This document shows positions 1 to 7,821 of a stretch of DNA of 64,000 nucleotides, piece after piece. Under the pieces are notes generated by a model, which saw only the letters and a list, made by a program, of their open reading frames with translations, made no database searches and had not been told where the DNA came from. Source of the stretch: Kribbella aluminosa (lineage in GTDB: Bacteria; Actinomycetota; Actinomycetes; Propionibacteriales; Kribbellaceae). The position numbers and the translations under genes are program-made. The stretch is from NCBI RefSeq assembly GCF_017876295.1, contig NZ_JAGINT010000001.1, positions 806,001 to 870,000 on the forward strand, given 5' to 3'. Numbering within the stretch: position 1 is the first letter of the stretch; each line of letters starts with the position of its first letter.

Positions 1-240
1 ATCGACGCCGTCCAAGGTCGCGCGGACCGTCGCGTCGACGAGCAGGCAGACGATGACCAGCGGACTGGCGGCGACGGCGTCCGCCGGAGTGCCGGCGCGG
101 GTGGCGCCGAGCTCGTCGAGTTCGGGGGAGCGGCCGGGGGTGCGGTTCCAGACGGTGGTCGGGTGGCCGGCGGCCAGCAAGGCGCGGGCGAGGGCGGTTC
201 CCATCGCGCCGAGCCCCAGGACGGTGACAGGTGTCTTCAT
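1..240 (-). CDS. NAD(P)-binding oxidoreductase, imine reductase/6PGDH-like (partial)
   Basis: The reverse strand reads 80 codons from an ATG at 240 and runs off the window, so only the N-terminus is present. It opens with the dinucleotide-binding motif GLGAMGTALARALLAAGH followed by VWNRTP, the first beta-alpha-beta unit of the 6-phosphogluconate dehydrogenase/beta-hydroxyacid dehydrogenase superfamily. The Arg after WN would favour NADPH, as in imine reductases and related enzymes. It is divergent from an HxlR regulator 76 bp away, which probably controls it. The substrate cannot be told from the fragment. Confidence 0.85.
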   Translation of the reverse strand, partial: MKTPVTVLGLGAMGTALARALLAAGHPTTVWNRTPGRSPELDELGATRAGTPADAVAASPLVIVCLLVDATVRATLDGVD

Positions 241-276
241 GCCGTCCACCCTGGCGTCAACGCTTTAAGATGGACA

Positions 277-304
277 AGTACCCACTAAATAGTCAGGTAC
301 TGAC
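277..304. promoter_or_regulatory. Candidate HxlR operator in divergent promoter region
   Basis: The 76-bp gap between the divergent oxidoreductase and HxlR genes contains AGTACC-N13-GGTACT (277-282 and 296-301). A second overlapping palindrome, GTCAG-GTA-CTGAC, lies at 292-304. HxlR proteins bind as dimers to such inverted repeats near their own promoters. The role is inferred from position and symmetry. Confidence 0.45.
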
Positions 305-316
305 AGAAAGGTAAGT

Positions 317-640
317 ATGCGCCCGTACACCTGTGGCCTGGACGCCGCGGCCGACGTGATCGGCGGGAAGTGGAAGCCGCGCATCCTGTGGGCGCTGCAC
401 CACGGGCCGATGCGGTTCGGGGAGCTGCGCCGGGAGATCTCCGGGGTGACCGAGAAGATGCTGATCCAGCAGTTGCGGGAGCTGGAGTCGCGGGCCATCG
501 TGCACCGCGAGGTCTTCCACCAGGTGCCACCCAAGGTCGAGTACTCACTCACCGGACTCGGAGTGTCACTCAATGCGGCGTTGATGCCGCTGGACTACTG
601 GGGCGCCGAGCACATGGCGGAGCTGGAGAGTACCCGCTGA
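317..640 (+). CDS. HxlR-family winged-helix transcriptional regulator
   Basis: A 107-residue protein of typical HxlR length. The N-terminal Cys in the CGLDAAADVIGGKWKPRILW segment, the GPMRFGELRREI wing and the VEYSLTGLG strand are family hallmarks. These proteins are small DNA-binding dimers that often sense electrophiles or redox changes through the N-terminal Cys and regulate a divergent oxidoreductase, which matches the neighbour here. The ATG start follows AAAGGT. An inverted repeat immediately upstream suggests autoregulation. The effector is unknown. Confidence 0.9.
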   Translation: MRPYTCGLDAAADVIGGKWKPRILWALHHGPMRFGELRREISGVTEKMLIQQLRELESRAIVHREVFHQVPPKVEYSLTGLGVSLNAALMPLDYWGAEHMAELESTR

Positions 641-648
641 GGGCTCAA

Positions 649-678
649 TTGGGCTCAATCGCGCGCGTGGCGTAGACT
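649..678 (+). promoter_or_regulatory. Candidate promoter of the infA-rplQ cluster
   Basis: A -35-like TTGGGC (649-654) and a -10-like TAGACT (673-678) are 18 bp apart, 55 bp before infA. The -35 lies inside a direct repeat GGGCTCAATT/GGGCTCAATC (641-660). This is the only good match in the gap. Confidence 0.4.
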
Positions 679-732
679 CTTTCCTTGGCTCTTTGTAGCC
701 ATAGCCAGTCACGTCTACAGAAGTGCGAGGAC

Positions 733-954
733 ATGCCCAAAAAAGAGGGAGTTATCGAACTCGAGGGCACCATCGTCGAGGCCCTGCCGAACGCGATGTT
801 CCGTGTTGAGCTGTCCAACGGGCACAAGGTGCTCGCGCACATCAGCGGCAAGATGAGGCAGCACTACATTCGGATCCTCCCCGAGGACCGGGTCGTCGTG
901 GAGCTGTCGCCGTACGACCTCACCAGGGGTCGGATCGTCTATCGGTACAAGTAA
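733..954 (+). CDS. infA: Translation initiation factor IF-1
   Basis: A 73-residue single S1/OB-fold protein of the exact length usual in actinobacteria. It binds the ribosomal A site with IF-2 and IF-3 during 30S initiation. Diagnostic segments are [32 protein letters not shown] and the C-terminal [18 protein letters not shown]. The ATG at 733 is chosen over in-frame upstream codons because it gives the conserved MPKKEG start and has GCGAGG just before it. It opens the infA-rpmJ-rpsM-rpsK-rpsD-rpoA-rplQ cluster. Confidence 0.98.
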   Translation: MPKKEGVIELEGTIVEALPNAMFRVELSNGHKVLAHISGKMRQHYIRILPEDRVVVELSPYDLTRGRIVYRYK

Positions 955-987
955 CACCCACCAACACCTGTCGAAGAAAGTAGCTCG

Positions 988-1101
988 ATGAAGGTCAATC
1001 CGAGCGTCAAGAAGATCTGCGACAAGTGCAAGGTGATCCGCCGGCACGGCCGGGTCATGGTGATCTGCGAGAACCCGCGGCACAAGCAGCGGCAGGGCTG
1101 A
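988..1101 (+). CDS. rpmJ: 50S ribosomal protein bL36
   Basis: A 37-codon gene beginning [19 protein letters not shown] and ending [10 protein letters not shown], between infA and rpsM as in most bacteria. The CxxC...C...H set (two Cys in CDKC, one in VICE, one His in PRHK) is the zinc-binding form of bL36. The protein packs against 23S rRNA near the factor-binding region. AAGAAAG lies upstream of the ATG. Confidence 0.97.
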   Translation: MKVNPSVKKICDKCKVIRRHGRVMVICENPRHKQRQG

Positions 1102-1284
1102 CAAAGCCTCTCGCAGTAACACGGCACTTTCGCACCACAGCGCGCATGCTCGTCCGGGATCCGTTCTGGACGTCGCCCCCGGAACAGAGGCCGGGGCCCT
1201 GCCGGTGAATCGTCACAGAGACACCGAGGCGGGCGGGGACGCAGCGCGCCGCCACACCTCTGCCGACGAAAGGAACACCGCCAC

Positions 1285-1656
1285 ATGGCACGCCTCGTAG
1301 GAGTGGACCTGCCGCGCGACAAGCGCATCGAGGTCGCTCTGACGTACATCTTCGGTGTGGGCCGCACGCGCGCCCTGGAAACGCTGAAGAACACCGGGGT
1401 CTCCCCGGACAAGCGCGTCCACGAGCTGGGCGACGACGAGCTGGTCAAGCTCCGGGACTGGATCGAAGGCAACTACAAGATCGAAGGTGACCTCCGTCGC
1501 GAGGTGACCGCGGACATCCGCCGCAAGATCGAGATCGGGTCGTACCAGGGTCGCCGGCACCGCAGCGGGCTTCCGGTGCGCGGTCAGCGCACGCGGACCA
1601 ACGCCCGTAGCCGCAAGGGCCGCCGTAAGGCGATCGCCGGCAAGAAGAAGAAGTGA
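1285..1656 (+). CDS. rpsM: 30S ribosomal protein uS13
   Basis: A 123-residue protein starting [20 protein letters not shown] with the helix-two-turn-helix segment [13 protein letters not shown], and ending in the basic tail [16 protein letters not shown] that contacts the P-site tRNA. uS13 sits in the 30S head and forms intersubunit bridges. AAAGGA precedes the ATG. The 183-bp gap after rpmJ is long for this cluster and could hold a secondary promoter, but I see no convincing one. Confidence 0.98.
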   Translation: MARLVGVDLPRDKRIEVALTYIFGVGRTRALETLKNTGVSPDKRVHELGDDELVKLRDWIEGNYKIEGDLRREVTADIRRKIEIGSYQGRRHRSGLPVRGQRTRTNARSRKGRRKAIAGKKKK

Positions 1657-1691
1657 CCCGGATGACTTTCGACCACCCCAGGAGCAACTGA

Positions 1692-2099
1692 ATGCCTCCC
1701 AAGAGCCGCACGGCGGCCGGCGCGAAGAAGGTGCGCCGCAAGGAGAAGAAGAACGTGGCCGCCGGCCACGCGCACATCAAGAGCACGTTCAACAACACGA
1801 TCGTGACGATCACCGACCCGACCGGCGCGGTCATCTCGTGGGCCTCCGCGGGCACCGTCGGCTTCAAGGGTTCGCGCAAGTCGACCCCGTTCGCCGCGCA
1901 GATGGCCGCCGAGGCCGCTGGGCGCCGGGCGATGGAGCACGGCATGCGCAAGATCGACGTGTTCGTCAAGGGTCCCGGCTCCGGCCGTGAGACCGCGATT
2001 CGTTCGCTGGGTGCGGTCGGCCTCGAGGTCGGCACCATCCAGGACGTCACCCCAGTCGCCCACAACGGTTGCCGCCCGCCGAAGCGGCGCCGGGTCTGA
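1692..2099 (+). CDS. rpsK: 30S ribosomal protein uS11
   Basis: A 135-residue protein with the strongly conserved core [51 protein letters not shown] and the C-terminal [12 protein letters not shown]. It is a platform protein of the 30S subunit that contacts 16S rRNA near the Shine-Dalgarno helix. It lies 35 bp after rpsM and 23 bp before rpsD and is probably cotranscribed with both. Confidence 0.98.
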   Translation: MPPKSRTAAGAKKVRRKEKKNVAAGHAHIKSTFNNTIVTITDPTGAVISWASAGTVGFKGSRKSTPFAAQMAAEAAGRRAMEHGMRKIDVFVKGPGSGRETAIRSLGAVGLEVGTIQDVTPVAHNGCRPPKRRRV

Positions 2100-2122
2100 T
2101 CCAGAGAGGTAGGTAGCGAACC

Positions 2123-2731
2123 ATGGCCCGTTACACCGGACCTATGACCAAGAAGTCGCGCCGTCTCGGGGTCGACCTCGTCGGTGGCGACAAGGCGTTC
2201 GAGCGTCGTCCGTACCCGCCGGGTATGCACGGCCGCGGCCGCCCGAAGGAGAGCGAGTACCTGCTCCAGCTGCGCGAGAAGCAGAAGGCGCGTTACTCGT
2301 ACGGCGTTCTCGAGAAGCAGTTCCGCCGGTACTACGAGGAGGCCTCGCGGCGCTCCGGCAAGACCGGTGACAACCTGCTGCAGATCCTGGAGTCCCGGCT
2401 GGACAACGTGGTGTACCGCTCCGGTCTCGCCCGTACCCGCCGCCAGGCCCGCCAGCTCGTCGTGCACGGTCACTTCACCGTGAACGGCGTCAAGGTGAAC
2501 ATCCCGTCGTACCGTGTCTCCGCCCACGACATCATCGATGTCAAGGGGAAGTCGGTCGAGACGACGCCGTTCATCATCGCCCGCGAGACGCACGCCGAGC
2601 GTGTCGTCCCGGCGTGGCTCGAGGTGATGCCCGAGCGGCTGCGGATCCTCGTCCACCAGCTGCCGACCCGGCAGCAGATCGACACCCAGGTCGCCGAGCA
2701 CCTGATCGTCGAGCTCTACTCGAAGAACTGA
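2123..2731 (+). CDS. rpsD: 30S ribosomal protein uS4
   Basis: A 202-residue primary 16S rRNA-binding protein. The N-terminus [19 protein letters not shown] is followed by the helical domain and an S4 RNA-binding domain ([20 protein letters not shown], about residues 92-111). It also takes part in antitermination and in the mRNA entry helicase. In many bacteria S4 represses part of its operon, and a strong hairpin sits between it and rpoA here. AGAGAGGTAGG precedes the ATG. Confidence 0.98.
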   Translation: MARYTGPMTKKSRRLGVDLVGGDKAFERRPYPPGMHGRGRPKESEYLLQLREKQKARYSYGVLEKQFRRYYEEASRRSGKTGDNLLQILESRLDNVVYRSGLARTRRQARQLVVHGHFTVNGVKVNIPSYRVSAHDIIDVKGKSVETTPFIIARETHAERVVPAWLEVMPERLRILVHQLPTRQQIDTQVAEHLIVELYSKN

Positions 2732-2737
2732 CCCGGT

Positions 2738-2769
2738 GCCGGCCGGCGGTCCACGGACCGCCGGCCGGT
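2738..2769 (+). terminator. Strong hairpin between rpsD and rpoA (terminator/attenuator)
   Basis: The arms 2739-2752 and 2755-2768 are perfectly complementary over 14 bp, and a flanking G-T pair extends them by one. The two innermost pairs must open to leave a tetraloop. No T-run follows. It could partly terminate transcription or stabilise mRNA inside the operon. Confidence 0.55.
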
Positions 2770-2834
2770 CCGGTGCGTTCTTCACCACTCGCGGCCTCAA
2801 ATAGTGGTCGTCGCGACGAAAGAAGGAACCAGAA

Positions 2835-3860
2835 GTGCTTATCGCACAGCGCCCATCCCTGACCGAAGAGGTCGTCGACGAGTACCGCTCGCGGTTCGTG
2901 ATCGAGCCGCTGGAGCCGGGCTTCGGTTACACCCTCGGTAACTCGATCCGCCGGACCCTGCTGTCCTCCATCCCGGGGGCGGCGGTCACCAGCATCAAGA
3001 TCGACGGTGTCCTGCACGAGTTCTCCACCGTGGCCGGGGTGAAGGAAGACGCCACCCAGCTGATCCTGAACCTGAAGGACCTGGTGGTCTCCTCCGAGCA
3101 CGACGAGCCGGTCACCATGTACCTGCGCAAGCAGGGCCCCGGTGACGTCACCGCCGCCGACATCGCGCCGCCGGCCGGTGTCGAGGTGCACAACCCGGAC
3201 CTGAAGATCGCCACCCTGAACGAGAAGGGCCGGCTCGAGATGGAGCTGGTCGTCGAGCGCGGCCGCGGCTACGTGTCCGCCGTACAGAACAAGTCCGCGG
3301 ACGCCGAGATCGGCCGGATGCCGGTCGACTCGATCTACTCGCCGGTCCTCAAGGTCACCTACAAGGTCGAGGCCACCCGGGTCGAGCAGCGCACCGACTT
3401 CGACCGCCTGGTGGTCGACGTCGAGACCAAGCCGTCGATGCTGCCCCGCGACGCCGTCGCGTCGGCCGGTAAGACCCTGGTCGAGCTGTTCGGGCTGGCC
3501 CGCGAGCTGAACGTCGAGGCCGAGGGCATCGACATCGGCCCGTCGCCGGTCGACGAGCAGATGGCCGCCGATCTGGCGCTGCCGGTCGAGGACCTGCAGC
3601 TGACCGTCCGGTCGTACAACTGCCTGAAGCGCGAGGGCATCCACACCGTGGGTGAGCTGATCTCGCGCAGCGAGCAGGACCTGCTGGACATCCGGAACTT
3701 CGGCTCCAAGTCCATCGACGAGGTCAAGCTGAAGCTGGCCGAGATGGGCCTGTCGCTGAAGGACTCCCCGCCCGGGTTCGACCTCCGCGCCGCGTCCGGT
3801 GCCTACGGCAACGAGGCGGACGACGAGGACGAGAGCTTCGCCGAGACCGAGCAGTACTGA
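2835..3860 (+). CDS. rpoA: DNA-directed RNA polymerase alpha subunit
   Basis: A 341-residue protein. The N-terminal dimerization/assembly domain holds [20 protein letters not shown]. The C-terminal domain holds the UP-element and activator-binding surface ([20 protein letters not shown] and [15 protein letters not shown]). An acidic tail [15 protein letters not shown] follows. The start is GTG at 2835 with AGAAGGAACC upstream. It scaffolds assembly of beta and beta-prime. Confidence 0.98.
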   Translation: MLIAQRPSLTEEVVDEYRSRFVIEPLEPGFGYTLGNSIRRTLLSSIPGAAVTSIKIDGVLHEFSTVAGVKEDATQLILNLKDLVVSSEHDEPVTMYLRKQGPGDVTAADIAPPAGVEVHNPDLKIATLNEKGRLEMELVVERGRGYVSAVQNKSADAEIGRMPVDSIYSPVLKVTYKVEATRVEQRTDFDRLVVDVETKPSMLPRDAVASAGKTLVELFGLARELNVEAEGIDIGPSPVDEQMAADLALPVEDLQLTVRSYNCLKREGIHTVGELISRSEQDLLDIRNFGSKSIDEVKLKLAEMGLSLKDSPPGFDLRAASGAYGNEADDEDESFAETEQY

Positions 3861-3872
3861 GCCGACCTTGCA

Positions 3873-3906
3873 CCCGTCGGGCCCTACATCCCTTCGGCCC
3901 GACGGG
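3873..3906 (+). terminator. Hairpin between rpoA and rplQ
   Basis: CCCGTCGGGCC (3873-3883) pairs perfectly with GGCCCGACGGG (3896-3906) around a 12-nt loop. It is followed by CTTAG rather than a T-run. Being internal to the operon, it is more likely an attenuator or mRNA-stability element than a full terminator. Confidence 0.5.
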
Positions 3907-3929
3907 CCTTAGATTCCTGGAGTTACGAG

Positions 3930-4631
3930 ATGCCAACCCCCACCAAGGGTGCCCGCCTGGGCGGCAGCCCGGCGCACGAGAAGCTGATCCTCAGCAACCT
4001 CGCGACGTCGCTGTTCGAGCACGGCGCGATCACCACCACCGCGGCCAAGGCCAAGCGCCTGCAGCCGCTGGCGGAGCAGATGATCACCAAGGCCAAGCGC
4101 GGTGACCTGAACTCGCGCCGCCAGGTGATGAAGCGGATCAAGGACAAGAGCATCGTGCACGTGCTCTTCACCGAGATCGGCGAGCGGTACGCCGACCGTC
4201 CGGGCGGCTACACCCGGATCACCAAGCTGGGCCCGCGCAAGGGCGACAACGCCCCGATGGTGAAGATCGAGCTGGTCGAGGCGCTGTCCGACTCGCCGAA
4301 GGCGAAGAAGACCGACGCCAAGAAGGCCCCGGCGAAGAAGGCCGCCGCTGCCGAGACCAAGGTCGAGGACAAGGTCGAGGACGCTCCGGCGGAGGACGCC
4401 AAGGTCCAGGACGTCGTGGCCGGCAAGTACGACAACTCCGCTGCCCCGAACGCCGACGGCTCCGCGCCGGAGGGCTACACGGTCAAGGGCAACGAGGACT
4501 CGATGAAGTACCACACCACCGAGTCGCCGTGGTACGACAAGACCGTCGCCGAGGTCTGGTTCAAGACCGCCGAGGACGCCGAGGCGGCTGGTTTCGCCAA
4601 GGCCGGCGGTTCGGACGCCGACGACAAGTAA
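3930..4631 (+). CDS. rplQ: 50S ribosomal protein bL17 with long C-terminal extension
   Basis: A 233-residue protein, nearly twice the usual ~120. Residues 1-118 are bL17 ([40 protein letters not shown]), which lines the 50S near the exit tunnel. Residues ~119-170 form a Lys/Ala/Glu/Asp-rich linker ([19 protein letters not shown]). Residues ~178-225 match the small actinobacterial 'sunset' domain ([20 protein letters not shown], then [16 protein letters not shown]). Extended L17 proteins are known in this order; the role of the tail is not. A terminator follows. Confidence 0.95.
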   Translation: MPTPTKGARLGGSPAHEKLILSNLATSLFEHGAITTTAAKAKRLQPLAEQMITKAKRGDLNSRRQVMKRIKDKSIVHVLFTEIGERYADRPGGYTRITKLGPRKGDNAPMVKIELVEALSDSPKAKKTDAKKAPAKKAAAAETKVEDKVEDAPAEDAKVQDVVAGKYDNSAAPNADGSAPEGYTVKGNEDSMKYHTTESPWYDKTVAEVWFKTAEDAEAAGFAKAGGSDADDK

Positions 4632-4641
4632 GTCTGCTGAC

Positions 4642-4673
4642 GAGGCCCCCGCACCGGACGGTGCGGGGGCCTC
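4642..4673 (+). terminator. Rho-independent terminator after rplQ
   Basis: GAGGCCCCCGCAC (4642-4654) pairs over 13 bp with GTGCGGGGGCCTC (4661-4673) around a 6-nt loop, followed by GTTGCGTT. It marks the end of the ribosomal cluster 11 bp into the intergenic gap, though truA starts only 18 bp beyond it. Confidence 0.85.
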
Positions 4674-4691
4674 GTTGCGTTAGATTGGCGT

Positions 4692-5504
4692 GTGCGCTGG
4701 CGGATTGATCTTCGGTACGACGGAGCGGCCTTTCACGGGTGGGCCCGTCAGGAGGATCTCCGTACCGTGCAGGGCGAGCTGGAGGAGGCGCTGCGCGTCG
4801 TACTGCGCTTGCCGGAGTCGCCGACCGTGACCTGTGCCGGGCGGACGGACACCGGCGTACACGCGCGCGGGCAGGTCACTCACGTGGACCTGGAAGGCCC
4901 TGTGGATCCGCTACGGCTCCTCAGGGGGCTGAACGGCGTACTCCCCGCGGACGTGGCTGTTACAGCCCTGACGGCGGCTCCAGAGGGTTTTGACGCCCGG
5001 TTCTCGGCGCTGGCCAGGCGGTACGTGTACCGGCTGTGCGACGACCCTGCCGGCTGGGACCCGCTGACGCGGGGTCATGTGCTGCGGGTGGGACGGCCGA
5101 TGGACGTGGACCGTATGAACGCTGCCGCGACCAGGCTGCTCGGAGAGCACGACTTTGCCGCGTTCTGCAAGAAGCGGGAGGGCGCCAGCACCGTCCGGGC
5201 GTTGCTGGAGTTCTCGTGGCGGCGGACGGGTCCTGGGCTGCTGGAGGGCACTGTGATCGCGGACGCGTTCTGCCACTCGATGGTGCGCGCACTTGTGGGT
5301 TCCATGCTCCCCGTGGGGGACGGGCGGCGGGAGGTGGCGTGGCCGGGCGCAGTACTGGCCGGCAAGGTGCGGGACTCCGCTGTGTCCGTGCTGCCGGCGC
5401 ACGGGTTGACGCTGGAGGAAGTGCGTTACCCGGCGGACGACGAGCTGGCCGCGCGGGCGTTGCAGGCGCGGCAGGTGCGAGGAGAGGTACATCAGCGTGG
5501 GTGA
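4692..5504 (+). CDS. truA: tRNA pseudouridine(38-40) synthase TruA
   Basis: A 270-residue protein that isomerizes uridines 38-40 in the anticodon stem of many tRNAs. The N-terminus [20 protein letters not shown] and the catalytic motif [11 protein letters not shown] (catalytic Asp, around residue 58) are diagnostic, with the C-terminal [14 protein letters not shown] and the DFAAFCKK segment. The start is GTG directly behind the rplQ terminator, the standard actinobacterial position. Its last 8 bases overlap the next gene. Confidence 0.96.
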   Translation: MRWRIDLRYDGAAFHGWARQEDLRTVQGELEEALRVVLRLPESPTVTCAGRTDTGVHARGQVTHVDLEGPVDPLRLLRGLNGVLPADVAVTALTAAPEGFDARFSALARRYVYRLCDDPAGWDPLTRGHVLRVGRPMDVDRMNAAATRLLGEHDFAAFCKKREGASTVRALLEFSWRRTGPGLLEGTVIADAFCHSMVRALVGSMLPVGDGRREVAWPGAVLAGKVRDSAVSVLPAHGLTLEEVRYPADDELAARALQARQVRGEVHQRG

Positions 5505-6111
5505 CCACTTCTTTTCGGCGGAGCCCCAGTCGGCCGACGTACGGCGTACCGTCGAGGCCAGGATCTGGGACAAGCCGTATGTGTTCACAACGGCGACCGG
5601 GGTGTTCTCCCGGGACCGGTTGGACATCGGTACGTCGGTTCTGTTGCGTTCGGTGGACGCGCCTACGGGGCCGGGGACGTTCCTGGACCTGGGGTGTGGG
5701 TACGGGCCGATCGCTTGTGCGCTGGCGGTGGAGGCACCGGAGGCGACCGTGTGGGCGGTCGACGTGAACAACCGCGCGCTGGAGCTCGCCGAGCTGAACG
5801 CGAAGGCCGCTGGGGTCGGGGACCGGGTACGTGCCGCGTTGCCGGACGACGTACCCGATGACGTGCGGTTCGACCAGCTCTGGTCGAATCCGGCGATCCA
5901 CATCGGCAAGGCCGAGCTGCACAAAATGCTGCTGCACTGGCTCGGCCGGCTTGCCCCCGGCGGCGTGGGATGGTTCGTCGTCGGCAAGAACCTGGGCGGC
6001 GACTCCCTGCAACGCTGGATGACCGATCAGGGCTACCCGTGCACCCGGGTCGCCAGCGCCAAGGGTTTCCGGGTCCTGCGTGCAACGAACGCGGGTCCGG
6101 CACCGTCCTGA
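5497..6111 (+). CDS. Class I SAM methyltransferase, RsmC/small-domain type
   Basis: A 204-residue protein with the SAM-binding motif [15 protein letters not shown] (about residues 65-79), acidic [14 protein letters not shown], and SNPAIHIGK in place of the NPP(F/Y) motif of N-methyltransferases. It resembles the methyltransferase-small domain of RsmC-like rRNA guanine-N2 methyltransferases, with the N-terminal guide domain missing. GTG start with AGGAGAGG eleven bases upstream, overlapping truA by 8 bp. The target is probably rRNA; this is inference. Confidence 0.85.
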   Translation: MGDHFFSAEPQSADVRRTVEARIWDKPYVFTTATGVFSRDRLDIGTSVLLRSVDAPTGPGTFLDLGCGYGPIACALAVEAPEATVWAVDVNNRALELAELNAKAAGVGDRVRAALPDDVPDDVRFDQLWSNPAIHIGKAELHKMLLHWLGRLAPGGVGWFVVGKNLGGDSLQRWMTDQGYPCTRVASAKGFRVLRATNAGPAPS

Positions 6112-6115
6112 GGAC

Positions 6116-6661
6116 ATGGAGGCAGCCTTGGCGGCAGCGGAGGTGCGGGTCGAACCGGTCGACTTCGAGGTGTGGGTCACCGCCAAGGCCGACGCGTTGC
6201 TGCGGTTCGCCTATGTGCTGACCGGAGACGCCAACCTGGCCGAGGATGCCGTACAGGATGCGCTGACGACCGCCTGCGCGCGCTGGGGGCGGGTGAGTCG
6301 TGCGGACGACCCCGAGGCGTACGTGAAGCGGATGGTGGTGAACGCGCACATCTCCTGGTGGCGGCGGTTCCGGCGGCGGGAGGCTCCTGTCGACGACCCG
6401 GTGCGGACGGCCCGTGCGGTTCCGGACGGTACGGCGCAGCGGGCGGAGGCGGACGCCATCTGGGACCTGTGTGCGACCTTGCCGGACAAGCAGCGGGCTG
6501 CCGTCGTACTGCGGTTCTACGAGGAGCTGTCGTACGCCGAGATCGCCCAGCTGCTGCACTGTGCGGAAGCAACGGCACGGTCGCACGTACATCGAGCCCT
6601 GGCCGCTCTGAAGACCACACTGGGCCAGCAGGAGAGCACGGAAGGAGCCGAGGATGCCTGA
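6116..6661 (+). CDS. ECF sigma factor, SigE family
   Basis: A 181-residue sigma-70 family protein with region 2 (ADALLRFAYVLTGDANLAED, then WWRRFRRRE) and region 4 (LPDKQRAAVVLRFYEELSYAEIAQLL and a recognition helix ending SHVHRALAAL). The length and domain order are those of the actinobacterial SigE-family ECF group. The start is ATG at 6116 behind AGGAC. Its 3' end overlaps the next gene by 8 bp, so the membrane protein encoded there is its likely cognate regulator. The inducing signal is not evident. Confidence 0.9.
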   Translation: MEAALAAAEVRVEPVDFEVWVTAKADALLRFAYVLTGDANLAEDAVQDALTTACARWGRVSRADDPEAYVKRMVVNAHISWWRRFRRREAPVDDPVRTARAVPDGTAQRAEADAIWDLCATLPDKQRAAVVLRFYEELSYAEIAQLLHCAEATARSHVHRALAALKTTLGQQESTEGAEDA

Positions 6662-7412
6662 GCACGACCCTGAGCAAGAGCTCGGCCCCAAGATCACTTC
6701 GGCGCTACAGGACCACGCTGGTCTCACAGGCACCCAGAAGACCGGGCTGGCACGTGAGGCGCGTCGCCGCGTGCACAGGCGTCGGCAGACGTGGTCGGTG
6801 GCCGCTGGTGCGGTGCTGGTTGCTGCGGTGGCAGGTGGTGTGTGGGGGGTCGTGGGTAACGAGTCCCCGGTTTCTTCCAGTCACAGCGATGCTGGCTTGG
6901 CTCCTGCTGCCGGTACGGCGCAGGGCAGCAACGGAATCGCCGAGCCGAAGGTAGCCGGCGTCGGCTGCCCGTCGGTGCCTGCCATCCAGCGGGCTGGCGG
7001 GCCGAACGCGTTGCCGGCTGGTACCGGTCTTGACGTGAGTACGCCGGTCACGGGCTTGAAGGCATGCCGCTACAAGATGTCCGACGGCACATTGCTCGGG
7101 CAGCAGGTGTTTGACGCCACCGTGGCGCAGCAGGTGGTCGACGCGATCAAGGTCCTCCCGGAGCGCAACCCGGCGCTCCCGGTCTTCAAGTGCGCCCCCC
7201 AGACCGCGAAGCCGGCCGAGGCGATCGTCCTGCGCTTCGACACGGCGGACGGCGTACGAGAGATCTGGGTCGAGTACGACGGCTGCATGTCACCCGGCTT
7301 CTTCACCGGCACGCACACGTACGGCCTGTACGCCGCTCCCTTGAAGCTGTTCATGACCGGCGAGGTCCGCCCGTCCGGCAGCACCTACCTGAACGCCCTG
7401 CAAGGCTGGTAG
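6654..7412 (+). CDS. Single-pass membrane protein, probable anti-sigma/sensor partner
   Basis: A 252-residue protein with a charged cytoplasmic N-terminus (residues 1-45), one membrane helix (about 46-68, WSVAAGAVLVAAVAGGVWGVVG) and a Ser/Ala-rich linker leading to an extracytoplasmic domain with several Cys (VGCPSVP, LKACRY, FKCAPQ, YDGCMS) that could form disulfides. I do not recognise a named domain. Overlap with the sigma gene and the topology suggest a membrane-bound partner, but no ZAS-type HxxxCxxC is visible, so an anti-sigma role is unproven. Confidence 0.7.
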   Translation: MPEHDPEQELGPKITSALQDHAGLTGTQKTGLAREARRRVHRRRQTWSVAAGAVLVAAVAGGVWGVVGNESPVSSSHSDAGLAPAAGTAQGSNGIAEPKVAGVGCPSVPAIQRAGGPNALPAGTGLDVSTPVTGLKACRYKMSDGTLLGQQVFDATVAQQVVDAIKVLPERNPALPVFKCAPQTAKPAEAIVLRFDTADGVREIWVEYDGCMSPGFFTGTHTYGLYAAPLKLFMTGEVRPSGSTYLNALQGW

Positions 7413-7643
7413 TCAGTCGAGCTCGTTGGTGGTCCTGTCCGGCCGAGCCAGCGGCCGGACATTGTCGGGCCGCTCGCCCGTCCCCTTGTACACACCAGGA
7501 CGGTCGGCGTCGGTGTGAACGCCCAGGAACTCCCGGAGCTTGGCGATCTCCGCGGCGGTCGGCGCATTCGCCTGTCTCATGGCACCGTCCGCCTGCTGCC
7601 CGTCCATCCGCACCTGTTCCTCACCTAGGCCCGCCCCGATCAT
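7413..7643 (-). CDS. Small hypothetical protein
   Basis: A 76-codon reverse-strand frame whose stop abuts the stop of the preceding gene with no gap. The protein is hydrophilic, without Cys, signal peptide or membrane helix. It contains APTAAEIAKLREFLGVHTDA, a plausible amphipathic helix, and a disordered C-terminus. A shorter version from an internal ATG (MRQANAPTAA) is also possible. I do not recognise it. It fills an otherwise empty stretch and has normal codon bias, which supports it being real. Confidence 0.45.
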   Translation of the reverse strand: MIGAGLGEEQVRMDGQQADGAMRQANAPTAAEIAKLREFLGVHTDADRPGVYKGTGERPDNVRPLARPDRTTNELD

Positions 7644-7821
7644 AGGGACACCTCAGGTCCGCAACCCCCACCTACCGCGCAGGCGCACCACCCGTACGTC
7701 GACTCCCGGCCCGCCATCCCTCCCGAGCCGCGGCCGAACCCCGCCCACCCACACCAACCCCCGAAGTACGCGCCGACAATAACGGTTCGCCCGGATCAGG
7801 GCGGGCCGTCAGACTGGGGGA

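Noticed and set aside
1102..1284. Reverse-strand frames with Cys-rich translation between rpmJ and rpsM
   Set aside because: Antisense or non-coding in a conserved ribosomal operon; no start context and no homology I recognise.
1445..2800. A 451-codon reverse frame across rpsM, rpsK and rpsD
   Set aside because: Antisense to three ribosomal protein genes whose identity is certain.
6111..6661. Whether the sigma gene is frameshifted or truncated
   Set aside because: Regions 2 and 4 are complete and contiguous in one frame of normal length.
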